In this document: piece by piece, positions 17,275 to 26,250 of the stretch | How positions within the stretch are numbered: position 1 is the first letter of the stretch | Layout of the letters: the number at the start of each line of letters is the position of its first letter | Source: Petrocella sp. FN5 | GTDB taxonomy: Bacteria; Bacillota; Clostridia; Lachnospirales; Vallitaleaceae | Assembly (NCBI RefSeq): GCF_029210395.1 | Contig: NZ_JARGDP010000030.1 | Location: 1 to 34,772, forward strand | Length of the DNA stretch: 34,772 nt | Reading direction: 5' to 3' | Notes under the pieces: generated by a model | What the model saw: only the letters and a program-made list of their open reading frames with translations | Database searches by the model: none | Told to the model about the DNA's origin: nothing | Position numbers and translations under genes: made by a program

Positions 17275-17310
17275 GGTTAAGGTGTCAAAACTTAGTTTGA
17301 CCCTTTAACC
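17275..17310. repeat. Imperfect inverted repeat between convergent genes
   Basis: GGTTAAGGTGTCAAAACT is followed by an imperfect reverse copy, AGTTTGACCCTTTAACC, giving a stem of about 14 bp. It covers the stop of the BMP-domain gene. The first arm recurs exactly in inverted orientation at 19944-19962. Confidence 0.6.
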
Positions 17311-19260
17311 ATACTTTTTTTTGACACTAAAAAGTTCTAATAGTTTATGGTTTTTTTCTTTTGCATTAATACTTGGAATGCTACCTTTAACACCATTAAC
17401 AAACCAATCCATATCCAATATCGCCTCATTACTGATATGGGTACCTGCTTCAACCATTAATTCTTGTTGCTGATTATATATTGGACCTGTGAATGGATGA
17501 TGTACACCGTCCACAATCATTTTTTTCATGAAGGTCACACTGTTTATTAGTGGTTCCGGTAACTTTGATTCCGAGTACATAATATCGACAACGCCGGCAT
17601 CCATGCCCCACCAATAACTAATTGCACGTTCATTGTTTCCAAGTAGGCCACTAATTTTATTATAGTTTCCACTCATTATATTTCTTACAATCTTTTCATA
17701 AAAGACCCCCCAGTGCCAATGTGGGTTTGCAAGACAAACTGGGTCTTGACCGTTACGTAACTCATCCGCAAAATAAATACCAGAATGCTTAAGACTTGTC
17801 TTAAGGTCTGTAGACTCCTGATGACATATGATATCAACACCCATATCCATTAACTGTTGATCGATTCTATAACACTCATCTTCACCACAGGCTGTTGTGG
17901 CATCCACCCATTTAACAAAGACTTCTGCAAAAGGATTCAGAAATCTTGCACCAAGTGCATAGGCATTAATACTGCTAATAACCTCCGGTATAGGATAGGT
18001 AACGACATAACCCAATTGATTGGTTTTGCTCATAGCACCTGCTATCATACCAACCAAAAAATTCGGTTCAAATATTCGACCAAAATAAGTTCGAAAATGT
18101 CTATAGGACATGCTTTCAGAACAATTAAGAAATCTTACATCTTCATACGCTAAAGATGCTTTTAATGTTTCGTGTATGAACGCCGGTGATGTGGCAAAAA
18201 TAATATCATAGTCACCTTCGGCCGCTTCTTTAAGATAATCATAAGCCCGTTCATCCTCAGGTACATTGTTAATACAGGTGGTCATGACACTGTCACCCAT
18301 CACATTTTCTAGATGGTGACGCCCTATTTCATGACCGTAAGTCCACGCTGAAGAATCCTTAGATTTAGCATGTAAAAAAGCGATTTTGACTTCCTTCATA
18401 GCAAATGGTAAATTGGTTAGGCCAAAAAACAAAGGTTTTTTTTCAAGCTCAGAAGGTGTTAACTCCAGTTCGTATTTATTAGAACTACCAATGATTTCAA
18501 GTTCTGTCCAAAGACTCTTGAGGTTTTCTTCCAAGACTTCATCAATACCATCTCTGTAAGGATAGATATCCAAATATTGTAAAAAAGCATCACCTGTAGT
18601 AATAGGAATTTGATCGCCACCTAGTTTTTTATAAAGTTTTTTGAATTGATAATAGATGGATCTTAAATCGCCTTTTTTATCTTCTTGATGCCAACCATAT
18701 TTTTCTATGATTTTATGCATTTTTACAAAGCTACCTACTTCTGTAAACCATAAATAATTAATCTGGTGATTTTTATAAAATTCCAGAAACTCATAGTAGA
18801 TGACGATGGTCTTATCTTCCTTATCATATCTAGGAATAAGCCTAGTTACATAAGCTGAGATTAAAACAGCCTCACTGTAACTTAAAACACTGACCCTCTT
18901 ATTTCCTTCTTCAACATAATACCAGTTCAAATACTCATAAACTTTAATAGGTTCTCTAATACCCTCTTCAATATGCGCTTCATATAAATAAACCCATTTA
19001 GCCGCAAATTCCGTTGAAGGTCCTAAAATAGGCATAAAATCAGGGGAGAATGCACTTCTTCTCGCATTCGTTCTTGTACCTTTTATTTTTTTAATAGGAA
19101 TCTCTGTAAGACCTAAGCTAACTTCTGAAACAATAGACTCTCTTGAAAGAATGGCATCAAGAGAGGGAACATGAGTATTCCAACCATTAGATTTATAATG
19201 ATTTACCGTTTTAATCCCTAATTTTCTTGCTTTTTCATAATTCGTCCTACCAAGCTCCAT
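17305..19260 (-). CDS. Signal-less BMP-domain protein with an N-terminal ParB/Srx-like segment
   Basis: The 651-residue protein has two parts. Residues about 55-190 contain IREPIKVYEYLNWYYVEEGN followed by KRVSVL, which resembles the ParB/sulfiredoxin fold core with its G-x-x-R motif (EGNKR at about 118-122). From about residue 290 (MKEVKIAFLHAKSKDSSAWT) to about 600 it resembles BMP/PnrA substrate-binding proteins: DYDIIFATSPAF, FLVGMIAGAMSKTNQLGYV, GVDIICHQES, and DPVCLANPHWHWG. Those normally bind nucleosides outside the cell, but this one has no signal peptide and no adjacent ABC transporter. It may be a cytoplasmic ligand sensor. The ATG at 19260 is 10 bases from GGAAGG; a TTG at 19269 is too close to it. 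Function unknown. Confidence 0.8.
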   Translation of the reverse strand: MELGRTNYEKARKLGIKTVNHYKSNGWNTHVPSLDAILSRESIVSEVSLGLTEIPIKKIKGTRTNARRSAFSPDFMPILGPSTEFAAKWVYLYEAHIEEGIREPIKVYEYLNWYYVEEGNKRVSVLSYSEAVLISAYVTRLIPRYDKEDKTIVIYYEFLEFYKNHQINYLWFTEVGSFVKMHKIIEKYGWHQEDKKGDLRSIYYQFKKLYKKLGGDQIPITTGDAFLQYLDIYPYRDGIDEVLEENLKSLWTELEIIGSSNKYELELTPSELEKKPLFFGLTNLPFAMKEVKIAFLHAKSKDSSAWTYGHEIGRHHLENVMGDSVMTTCINNVPEDERAYDYLKEAAEGDYDIIFATSPAFIHETLKASLAYEDVRFLNCSESMSYRHFRTYFGRIFEPNFLVGMIAGAMSKTNQLGYVVTYPIPEVISSINAYALGARFLNPFAEVFVKWVDATTACGEDECYRIDQQLMDMGVDIICHQESTDLKTSLKHSGIYFADELRNGQDPVCLANPHWHWGVFYEKIVRNIMSGNYNKISGLLGNNERAISYWWGMDAGVVDIMYSESKLPEPLINSVTFMKKMIVDGVHHPFTGPIYNQQQELMVEAGTHISNEAILDMDWFVNGVKGSIPSINAKEKNHKLLELFSVKKKYG

Positions 19261-19318
19261 ATGATTCAATCCTTCCTTCTTAGACTAAGCAACCCTCTCT
19301 ATTTAAACCAGTAAAAGA

Positions 19319-19338
19319 ACCTGTCACATAAGACAGGT
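19319..19338 (-). terminator. Probable terminator after yaaR
   Basis: A 7-bp stem ACCTGTC/GACAGGT (6-base loop) is followed on the minus strand by TTCTTTT. It lies about 35 bases after the yaaR stop. The T-run is imperfect, so it may be leaky. Confidence 0.6.
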
Positions 19339-19372
19339 CCTCAATCATTGTCACATGTATTGGATTATAATG

Positions 19373-19816
19373 CTATATCATCATATCAAGAAGTAAGCCT
19401 TTGATGTCATCTATTCTTCCCAAAATATTCAGATGGTTCTTCTCTTCTTTCAGGAGCTCCTGGGCCAATTCATCTAGGTTCTTATCTACCAGTTTGACAA
19501 TACCATAAACCCTATGCCGTCCTCTTTTATCAAGAAAATTCTCTCTGGAGAACTTATGAGAATGGGTTACGATTTCATTCATAAAGTCCTTGACCATTTC
19601 TCGATACTTCTTCATGTCTCTTATATCCATATGCTTGGACAAACGATCCCCTTGGGCTGTAATGTCTTTAATCATCCCATTCAATTTACTTTGTAATTCA
19701 CTTTCTTCTATCTTACTCAGCAAGGTGAATTTAAAGTCATCTTTGGACACAACTTCTTTATTCGAAGTCACATCAGATACATTCGTCATAGTTAATGGGT
19801 TAATTTTCATGTCCAT
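19373..19816 (-). CDS. yaaR: YaaR family protein (DUF327)
   Basis: The 147-residue, mostly helical protein fits the YaaR family in length and in the block [19 protein letters not shown] (about 86-104) followed by [21 protein letters not shown]. The family has no settled biochemical role, but it is regularly found between darA/pstA and holB, as nearly here. The start has AAGGAG 10 bases upstream; the in-frame Met3 would be too far away. It follows pstA by about 150 bases containing an 18-bp inverted repeat. Confidence 0.85.
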   Translation of the reverse strand: MDMKINPLTMTNVSDVTSNKEVVSKDDFKFTLLSKIEESELQSKLNGMIKDITAQGDRLSKHMDIRDMKKYREMVKDFMNEIVTHSHKFSRENFLDKRGRHRVYGIVKLVDKNLDELAQELLKEEKNHLNILGRIDDIKGLLLDMMI

Positions 19817-19874
19817 AGAAACACAACTCCTTAAAACTGTATACGTTTAAAGCAACAAAACTAAGTTTCACTAA

Positions 19875-19931
19875 TTCACATACAATATATAGATTACGTT
19901 GATGCATTCATAACTATATATTGTATGTGAA
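19875..19931. repeat. Perfect 18-bp inverted repeat between pstA and yaaR
   Basis: TTCACATACAATATATAG (19875-19892) and its exact reverse complement (19914-19931) flank a 21-base spacer. No T-run follows on either strand, so it is not a simple terminator. It could be an RNA processing signal, a protein-binding palindrome or a small palindromic element. Confidence 0.65.
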
Positions 19932-19943
19932 ATTTCAACTATA

Positions 19944-19962
19944 AAGTTTTGACACCTTAACC
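19944..19962. repeat. Copy of a dispersed 19-base intergenic repeat
   Basis: AAGTTTTGACACCTTAACC here is the exact reverse complement of 17275-17293. A close relative (AGTTTTGACACCTTATCC) lies at about 30978-30995 before the SAM riboswitch. All are outside genes. Confidence 0.5.
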
Positions 19963-19966
19963 CTAC

Positions 19967-20296
19967 CTAAATCTTTAAATATTTCTCAATATCGATGACA
20001 AATATGGTTGCGCCTCCAACGGTTATTTCAACCGGATAAGGCATGCAACCTTCAATTGCACTGGGTATCGGAGGGTTCATTAGAGACAGTTCTTTCTTAG
20101 TCTGGCACTTCTCTTCTATAACATCAAGTACTTTGTCTACTTCCTGCTCCTTTACACCAATAAACAAGGTGGTGTTACCTGTTTTTAGAAACCCACCAGT
20201 TGATGCCAACTTAGTTGCCATATATCCTTCTGATGTCAAAGCATCCACTAACTTATGAGCATCTTCATCATGAATCACTGCTATGATCAATTTCAT
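19967..20296 (-). CDS. pstA: Cyclic-di-AMP receptor, PII-like
   Basis: PstA/DarA is a trimeric PII-like protein that binds c-di-AMP in Firmicutes. The 109-residue product has the family blocks ATKLASTGGFLKTGNTTLF (about 27-45) and MPYPVEITVGGATIFV near the C-terminus. The start at 20296 follows GAGGTGATC and gives exactly the usual length; the frame to 20323 is an extension. It has its own promoter at 20347-20374. Its downstream effector is not known in general. In B. subtilis it lies directly after tmk; here the uxa cluster lies in between. Confidence 0.95.
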   Translation of the reverse strand: MKLIIAVIHDEDAHKLVDALTSEGYMATKLASTGGFLKTGNTTLFIGVKEQEVDKVLDVIEEKCQTKKELSLMNPPIPSAIEGCMPYPVEITVGGATIFVIDIEKYLKI

Positions 20297-20346
20297 AAGA
20301 TCACCTCTATCCTTTATCGGCACAATTAAGTTTCTTACTTAACTAT

Positions 20347-20374
20347 ATTATAACACCTTGAAAAATTATAACAA
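20347..20374 (-). promoter_or_regulatory. Promoter of pstA-yaaR
   Basis: TTGTTA (20369-20374) and TATAAT (20347-20352) are 16 bases apart on the minus strand, about 50 bases before pstA. It shows that pstA need not be read from the uxa genes upstream. Confidence 0.6.
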
Positions 20375-20422
20375 GTAGTGCTACTTGCAACTTATCTATC
20401 GAGTATGAAGTTCCAGTAAACC

Positions 20423-20466
20423 AAAAAGTAGTAACCTTAGATTTTCATCCATGGTCACTACTTTTT
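20423..20466 (-). terminator. Terminator of the uxa operon
   Basis: Arms 20423-20436 and 20453-20466 form a 14-bp stem (one G-U pair) around a 16-base loop, ending on the minus strand in ACTACTTTTT. It lies just after uxaC. Confidence 0.75.
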
Positions 20467-20490
20467 CTAATGTGTATAAGTTTGATTTAA

Positions 20491-21900
20491 CTATATACCA
20501 AAATAGTTCTTAGCATTATTGTAACAAATATCTTGAATCATACGCCCTAATAACTCAGGATTGTTGGGATATTCTCCGTTTTCAACCCATTCTCCAAAGA
20601 GATTGCATAATATACGTCTAAAATATTCATGCCGCACATAAGACAGAAAACTTCTTGAATCTGTCAACATACCAACAAAACGACTGATGAGCCCCAGTTG
20701 AGCCAGCGTCTTCATCTGATCGATCATACCGTCTTTCTGATCACAGAACCACCAACCGGAACCAAACTGAATCTTACCCCCTATGCCGCCACCTTGAAAA
20801 TTACCAATCATGGTTCCAATCACATAATTATCTCTTGGATTTAAGACATAAATAATGGTTTTTGGTAACTCATCCGTTGTATCTAGGTCATTAAGGAGGT
20901 CCGATAATGCTCTGGCAAATACTGTATCATTAATAGAATCAAAACCTGTATCCGGACCGACTTCCTCATGCATCCTCGTATTGTTATTACGCAGTGCACC
21001 AATATGCAATTGCATCGTCCAACCTTTTTTTGCATAAAGCTTACCTAACTGATTCATGACCAAACTTTTATATTTGACCACTTCATCGTGGGTTAATACA
21101 CTAGCTCGAAGCGCCTTTTTAAAAATAATCTCCCCTTCTTCTAGAGTTACATTTTTTAAGGCCTCATAGTGAACTTCATCAAGGGCGTGATCTGAAAGCC
21201 TGCAGCCTTGATTATGAAAGTAGACTACCCGTTCTTCTAACGCTTTAAACAATAAGGCTAAAGATGTTATACCATAGCCTACTGAAGATTCAAGTTGCTT
21301 TAACCAAGGTAGAAATGTTTCTAAATGGATATGGATACCTTTATCCGGTCTAAAAGTAGGTAGTACTTTGGTCTTAAAGGTATCATCTTCCTTAATAATC
21401 TTGTGATATTCTAATGTATCTATTGGATCATCTGTGGTACAGATGACATCTACATTAGATCTTCTTATAAGTGCCTTTGATGTAAAAGCATCTGTTTTTA
21501 AACGTTCATTACACACATCCCATATATTTTCTGCTGTGGTCATATCTAATTGCTCTTCTATGTCAAAATAACGTTTTAGTTCAAGATGGGCCCAGTGATA
21601 CATGGGATTCCCTATAGCATAAGGCAAGGCTTCGGCAAAAGCCATAAATTTACTGGCATCCGGCGCATTCCCAGTTATAGATGCTTCTAATACACCGTTG
21701 CTGCGCATAAGACGCCACTTATAGTGGTCACCACCTAGCCAAATTTCAGTCATATTTTTATAGGATTTGTTTTCAGCAATTTCCTGAGCCGATAAGTGGC
21801 AGTGGTAGTCAAAAATCGGCATGTCTTTTGCATAATCATGGTAAAGGCGAATTGCAGTCTCATTGGTTAATAGAAAATTTTCGTCCATAAACTTTTTCAT
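20491..21900 (-). CDS. uxaC: Glucuronate (uronate) isomerase
   Basis: UxaC isomerises D-glucuronate to fructuronate and D-galacturonate to tagaturonate. The 469-residue product has the amidohydrolase-fold metal motif DYHCHLS (His33, His35) and family blocks EIWLGGDHYKWRLMR, ICTTDDPIDTLEYH, QLHIGALRNNN and MLTDSRSFLSYVRHEYFRR. The start overlaps the uxaA stop in an ATGA junction, so translation is coupled. With uxaB and uxaA next to it, the galacturonate branch is the likely use. It ends with a terminator at 20423-20466. Confidence 0.97.
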   Translation of the reverse strand: MKKFMDENFLLTNETAIRLYHDYAKDMPIFDYHCHLSAQEIAENKSYKNMTEIWLGGDHYKWRLMRSNGVLEASITGNAPDASKFMAFAEALPYAIGNPMYHWAHLELKRYFDIEEQLDMTTAENIWDVCNERLKTDAFTSKALIRRSNVDVICTTDDPIDTLEYHKIIKEDDTFKTKVLPTFRPDKGIHIHLETFLPWLKQLESSVGYGITSLALLFKALEERVVYFHNQGCRLSDHALDEVHYEALKNVTLEEGEIIFKKALRASVLTHDEVVKYKSLVMNQLGKLYAKKGWTMQLHIGALRNNNTRMHEEVGPDTGFDSINDTVFARALSDLLNDLDTTDELPKTIIYVLNPRDNYVIGTMIGNFQGGGIGGKIQFGSGWWFCDQKDGMIDQMKTLAQLGLISRFVGMLTDSRSFLSYVRHEYFRRILCNLFGEWVENGEYPNNPELLGRMIQDICYNNAKNYFGI

Positions 21901-23384
21901 AATGTTACCCCCGTTTTAAAAATCGCGATTTCTCGGTAATTATTCAGTTCCTGTCTTGTTTTAGCACCATTAATGGTGGCGATGATTTTCTCGGTAAATT
22001 GTTCTAACATTGCATCCATACTTAATCCATCTACCAACTGCCCAGCATTAAAATCAATCCAGTTGGGCTTTTTCTCAAACAAGGGTGTGTTGGTCGAGAT
22101 TTTTACCGTTGGTACAAAACCGCCAAAAGGTGTGCCTCTGCCTGTTGAAAAAAGTACCATATGACACCCACACATACCTAGAGTGGTGGTTGCTACCGCA
22201 TCATTTCCTGGGGCACTAATTAAGTTCAATCCGGGTGTTTTCAGCCGCTCTGTATGTTTTAGAACATCCATGACTAAGCTGTCCCCTGCCTTGGTGGTAC
22301 ACCCAAGTGACTTATCTTCTAGAGAAGATATACCACCACTTTTATTACCCGGTGAAGGGTTATCATAGATCACTTGATTATGCTTTTTATAATAGTTTTT
22401 GAAATCATTGACCATCTCCACCATCTTATCAAAAACTTCTCTATTGACACATCGGTTCATGAGAATGGTCTCAGCACCGAACATCTCAGGTACTTCTGTA
22501 AGCACAGTTGTCCCACCTTGCTCAACTAAGTAATCTGAAAATCTACCAATCAATGGATTGGCTGTTATACCACTAAGTCCGTCTGAACCACCACACTCTA
22601 AACCGACACGAATAGATGACAGCGGTTTTTCAACACGCTGGTCTTTTAGCATTTCATCAAAGAGGGCTCTTACCATCTCATATCCTACCTCGATTTCATC
22701 TTCCACTTCCTGAGAAATCAAAAAAAGAACACGCGATTTGTCATAGGTACCTAAAGATTCTTCAAAAGCTTTGATCTGATTATTTTCGCAGCCCAGTCCA
22801 ATCACGAGAACACCACCGGCATTGGGATGTTTTGTTATATTTTGTAATGTTTTTCGGGTATTGATATGATCATCTCCCATTTGAGAACAACCATAGTTGT
22901 GGGTATAGGCATATATACCGTCAAAATTATCCAAACGATTCAGGTCGATGCCTTCTTCCATACAGCGGCTTTTAAAAACATCAATAATACGGTTGGATAC
23001 ACCATTGACACAACCCACTGTTGGTATGATCCATAGCTCATTTCTAATACCAACTTCTTGGCCCATTCTTTCATAGACTTTGACTGTTTTACGCTCTATT
23101 TTTGATACTGAAGCTGCTGTCGATCTATCATTATTTTTTTCAGGTTGATACTTGTAGGACAATATGTCACCTAAAGATGTCTTAAGGTTATGTGTATGTA
23201 TATGGTCACCTTTTAAGATATCACAAGTGGCTATGCCGATAGGCATACCATATTTAATAATGGCTTCATCTTTTTTTATGTCTTTTAAAGCATATTTATG
23301 ACCTCTTATTAGGTTCTTGCTGTCATCTTTTTCAAGATTGATATATACATTGTCTCGGTTGTGAATAATATAATGTTTGTTCAT
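21897..23384 (-). CDS. uxaA: Altronate dehydratase
   Basis: UxaA dehydrates D-altronate to 2-keto-3-deoxy-D-gluconate. The 495-residue form is full length, with an N-terminal SAF-type domain (about 1-100, including GDHIHTHNLKTSLGD) and the C-terminal catalytic domain with GYVRTN-equivalent IPTVGCVNGVSNRI, HNYGCSQMGDD, GLGCENNQ, LECGGSDGLSGITANP and CGCHMVLFSTGRGTPFGG. The conserved cysteines suit an Fe-dependent enzyme. AGGAGG precedes the start, 15 bases after uxaB; it overlaps uxaC. Confidence 0.96.
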   Translation of the reverse strand: MNKHYIIHNRDNVYINLEKDDSKNLIRGHKYALKDIKKDEAIIKYGMPIGIATCDILKGDHIHTHNLKTSLGDILSYKYQPEKNNDRSTAASVSKIERKTVKVYERMGQEVGIRNELWIIPTVGCVNGVSNRIIDVFKSRCMEEGIDLNRLDNFDGIYAYTHNYGCSQMGDDHINTRKTLQNITKHPNAGGVLVIGLGCENNQIKAFEESLGTYDKSRVLFLISQEVEDEIEVGYEMVRALFDEMLKDQRVEKPLSSIRVGLECGGSDGLSGITANPLIGRFSDYLVEQGGTTVLTEVPEMFGAETILMNRCVNREVFDKMVEMVNDFKNYYKKHNQVIYDNPSPGNKSGGISSLEDKSLGCTTKAGDSLVMDVLKHTERLKTPGLNLISAPGNDAVATTTLGMCGCHMVLFSTGRGTPFGGFVPTVKISTNTPLFEKKPNWIDFNAGQLVDGLSMDAMLEQFTEKIIATINGAKTRQELNNYREIAIFKTGVTL

Positions 23385-23399
23385 CAGACCTCCTCCTAA

Positions 23400-24851
23400 T
23401 CAATCTTCATCTTCAACGGCATGGATTAGATTTTCCATACCTTCATCCAGTATGATTGAAACATAATTGACCACTTGATCTCTTAGTCCGGGTATGTGAT
23501 TCAGGTTACCTTTCCAATTAGGTTCGTATCCAAGTACGGCTTCTACTACATCTACAAGGCTTGTCTTACTACCATCATACTGCTTCCAAGCATCTTTATA
23601 AAGCTTTAGAATATCCTCATTGTCGACTATGGCAATCTTCTTACCGGCATATTCACCTCGATAAAAAACCATATAAGAAGCCAAGGCCGCAACCAATCGC
23701 TTAGGTAACTTACTATTTTGATCAAAATAAGCGAGAAGTGAAGGCAGAACACGTGTCTGATATTTCGACATACTGTTTAATGAGATGCTCATAAGATAAT
23801 GCTTAACAAAGGGGTTTTTGAAACGCAAGATGACTTCAGCTGCGTAAATTTCTAGCGCTTCTTTTGACAAAGTAAGTGTCGGAATGATTTCATCAAATAT
23901 TGCCTTCATAAGAAATTGATTGATCTGTGGATCTTCTACGGACTCAAGAACCGTTTCGATTCCATATAAATAAGCAACCGGAACTAGGGTGGTATGGGCA
24001 CCGTTTAGAATACGTACTTTTCTCACCTTATAGGGTGTGACATCCTCAACAAAAAGCACTTGGCAACCTGCTTCGTCTGCCGGAAAAGCCTGCTGAACTT
24101 TATCATTGCCTTGAATAACCCAAAGATTAAACTGTTCACTTTCCACCACCAACTGATCTTCGTAACCCAATTCTTCCCATATTGTCTTTATGGTTTCTTT
24201 GGGATAGCCAGGAACAATCCGATCGACAAGTGTATTACAGAACTGATTGGATTTTTCAACCCAGGTCTTAAAAGTCTCACCAAGGTTCCATAGATCTATA
24301 TAGGCCATTACCGCTTCTTTTAGTCGGTCTGCATTGTTGTCTATGAGCTCACAAGGCAATACGATATAGCCTTTATCAGGGTCTCCCTTAAATGCTTCAT
24401 ATCTTTCATACATCAGTCTTGTTAATTTTCCCGGATAGGTTACCGAAGCTTCCATATCCAATTGGTCTTTTGGATCAAATACGATGCCCGCTTCCGTCGT
24501 ATTTGAGACAATGATTGAGGCTGTTTCTGTGTGCGCTAGAGAAAGATAGCCCTCAAAATCCTCATAAGGATTAATCCCAACGGATAATGCCGTATTTTTA
24601 TAATACTCTATGACCGGCTCCTGATTCTTAATACCTTTCAAATAGTGGGTGTATGTATAATTCTGTGACTCTAGTATTGGTAGCAAACCTTTTGCTAATG
24701 GTTGGACAACCGCTACACTGCCATTGAATAAATTCTGCTCATTCATTTTATGAATCATCCAATCCACAAAACCTCTTAGAAAATTACCTTCTCCAAATTG
24801 TATGACTCTAACCGGATGATTTGACGCCTTTTTCCACTCTACAGCATGCAT
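23400..24851 (-). CDS. uxaB: Tagaturonate reductase
   Basis: UxaB reduces D-tagaturonate to D-altronate with NADH. The N-terminal IQFGEGNFLRGFVDWMI is the nucleotide-binding block, and VSNTTEAGI, LPCELIDNNAD, CNTLVDRIVPGYP, KVRILNGAHTTLVPVAYL and NPFVKHYLMSISLNSMSK closely follow E. coli UxaB rather than the fructuronate reductase UxuB. Length (483) is normal. It is the first gene of uxaB-A-C, divergent from an AraC-type regulator, and starts 6 bases after GAGGT. A 14-base repeat lies just upstream (24864-24877). Confidence 0.95.
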   Translation of the reverse strand: MHAVEWKKASNHPVRVIQFGEGNFLRGFVDWMIHKMNEQNLFNGSVAVVQPLAKGLLPILESQNYTYTHYLKGIKNQEPVIEYYKNTALSVGINPYEDFEGYLSLAHTETASIIVSNTTEAGIVFDPKDQLDMEASVTYPGKLTRLMYERYEAFKGDPDKGYIVLPCELIDNNADRLKEAVMAYIDLWNLGETFKTWVEKSNQFCNTLVDRIVPGYPKETIKTIWEELGYEDQLVVESEQFNLWVIQGNDKVQQAFPADEAGCQVLFVEDVTPYKVRKVRILNGAHTTLVPVAYLYGIETVLESVEDPQINQFLMKAIFDEIIPTLTLSKEALEIYAAEVILRFKNPFVKHYLMSISLNSMSKYQTRVLPSLLAYFDQNSKLPKRLVAALASYMVFYRGEYAGKKIAIVDNEDILKLYKDAWKQYDGSKTSLVDVVEAVLGYEPNWKGNLNHIPGLRDQVVNYVSIILDEGMENLIHAVEDED

Positions 24852-24863
24852 TCTTCTACCTCA

Positions 24864-25008
24864 CATTTTTTGACATTCTTCATTGGCTTTATCTTTTCAT
24901 CATTCTTTACTCTTGTCTTATTATAATACTTCTGATATAACTATAGTATAATCAAACGTATGAGTATTCAATAAGTAGCTTTTGACAAACTGTGCATTTT
25001 TTGACATT
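24864..25008. promoter_or_regulatory. uxaB/araC divergent control region with paired 14-base repeats
   Basis: CATTTTTTGACATT occurs at 24864-24877 and again at 24995-25008 in the same orientation, one copy just before each divergent gene. A related GCTTTTGACAAAC lies at about 24978. Between them are TTGTCT-17-TATAAC (24913-24941) on the plus strand and TATAAT near 24920 on the minus strand. The repeats are candidates for binding by the adjacent regulator. Confidence 0.5.
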
Positions 25009-25031
25009 AGTTCTATGAAATGAGGCCCTCT

Positions 25032-26231
25032 ATGAATGCATTTGAACAATCTCGCCAACAATATATTATTAATCTTTTAAGTGAAATCTTACCTGAGAAC
25101 TTAAAAAATGAGACACAACTGTCTCAGATAGGTCTTCATGAATCCGGTACCTATATTGTCTTGCAGTTAACTATGACAAATGGTATAACACGTTTAATTG
25201 GATGCATGCCTGAGACGTCTCTTACAACATGGAAAAATATCTTTCATCAACATCTACTTAATGCCTTTACCTACTTAGATATTGAACCTGTGTGCCTCTT
25301 GAATCTTCAACCTTTTAATCGTACATTGATTCTTTCAGTAACCCCTTCTCTTCCTCATAGTAATATGATACAACAGCTACAGACCTGCTTTGATGATATG
25401 CATGAGGTATTAAGCACAACCTATAATGCATCTGTTATTGGATGTTTTGGAAATTTTGTTCATAATTTTTTTGATATCGGTAGCTCCTACAAAAAATCCA
25501 GGAAACTTCAAGAGTATACGTTTATCATCGGGCAGGGGAAATGTATATTTTTTGAAGATTTTTCCATCCATGATGATTACTCCTTAATTGAATATAGCTA
25601 TATTCAAAACTTTGAGACTTTGCTACAACATCGCGACTGGCTAAACATATACAAGCTTATTGATACCATCAAATGGTCACTTCTTACAAATGCCACAAAT
25701 AATTCTAAAACCACATATTTATATAAAGAAATCTACGCTTTAACCATTCGACATCTTTTCAATGAAATGCATACTTATCAAGATGAAATTAGGCAACTCA
25801 ATGAAGGCATCATCATGTTCGAACACCTTTTCAACGATCTACATGATGTACATGCCTACTATTTAAGAATCTTACAAACCATTTCACAAGTTGATAAGAA
25901 TACGCCCTATTCACTACATATCAAAAAGGCCTTACACATCATCCATATGGAGTATATGCAGGCCATTAGTTTAAATTATATTGCAGATTCTTTGAACATC
26001 TCTACCGCTTATCTCTCTAGATTATTCAAAAACGAAGTTGGCATGAACTTTAAAATCTATTTAACCAACTATCGTATGAGTGTTGCCAAACAACTCCTAA
26101 AAGGTACCAATAATAATCTATTAACCATCGGATCAAATATTGGTTATCCTACAGCCACACAATTTATACGTGTTTTTAAATCAAGTGAAGGTATCACACC
26201 AACAGAGTACAGAAATTATCATCATAACTAA
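25032..26231 (+). CDS. AraC-family transcriptional regulator
   Basis: The 399-residue protein ends in a double helix-turn-helix AraC domain (about residues 295-399): ISLNYIADSLNISTAYLSRL then FKNEVGMNFKIYLTNYRMS, and LLTIGSNIGYPTATQFIRVF then KSSEGITPTEYR. The N-terminal 290 residues match no domain I recognise; they are mixed alpha/beta and may bind a ligand. The ATG at 25032 has GAGG 6 bases upstream; the frame opens at 25020 without a binding site. It is divergent from uxaB-A-C and is likely their activator, responding to a uronate or intermediate (inference). Confidence 0.88.
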   Translation: MNAFEQSRQQYIINLLSEILPENLKNETQLSQIGLHESGTYIVLQLTMTNGITRLIGCMPETSLTTWKNIFHQHLLNAFTYLDIEPVCLLNLQPFNRTLILSVTPSLPHSNMIQQLQTCFDDMHEVLSTTYNASVIGCFGNFVHNFFDIGSSYKKSRKLQEYTFIIGQGKCIFFEDFSIHDDYSLIEYSYIQNFETLLQHRDWLNIYKLIDTIKWSLLTNATNNSKTTYLYKEIYALTIRHLFNEMHTYQDEIRQLNEGIIMFEHLFNDLHDVHAYYLRILQTISQVDKNTPYSLHIKKALHIIHMEYMQAISLNYIADSLNISTAYLSRLFKNEVGMNFKIYLTNYRMSVAKQLLKGTNNNLLTIGSNIGYPTATQFIRVFKSSEGITPTEYRNYHHN

Positions 26232-26250
26232 CATAGCTTAATGTATAAAC

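Noticed and set aside
20491-26231. Recent mobile element carrying the uxa genes
   Set aside because: No terminal repeats, integrase, transposase or attachment site is visible; only synteny suggests an insertion.
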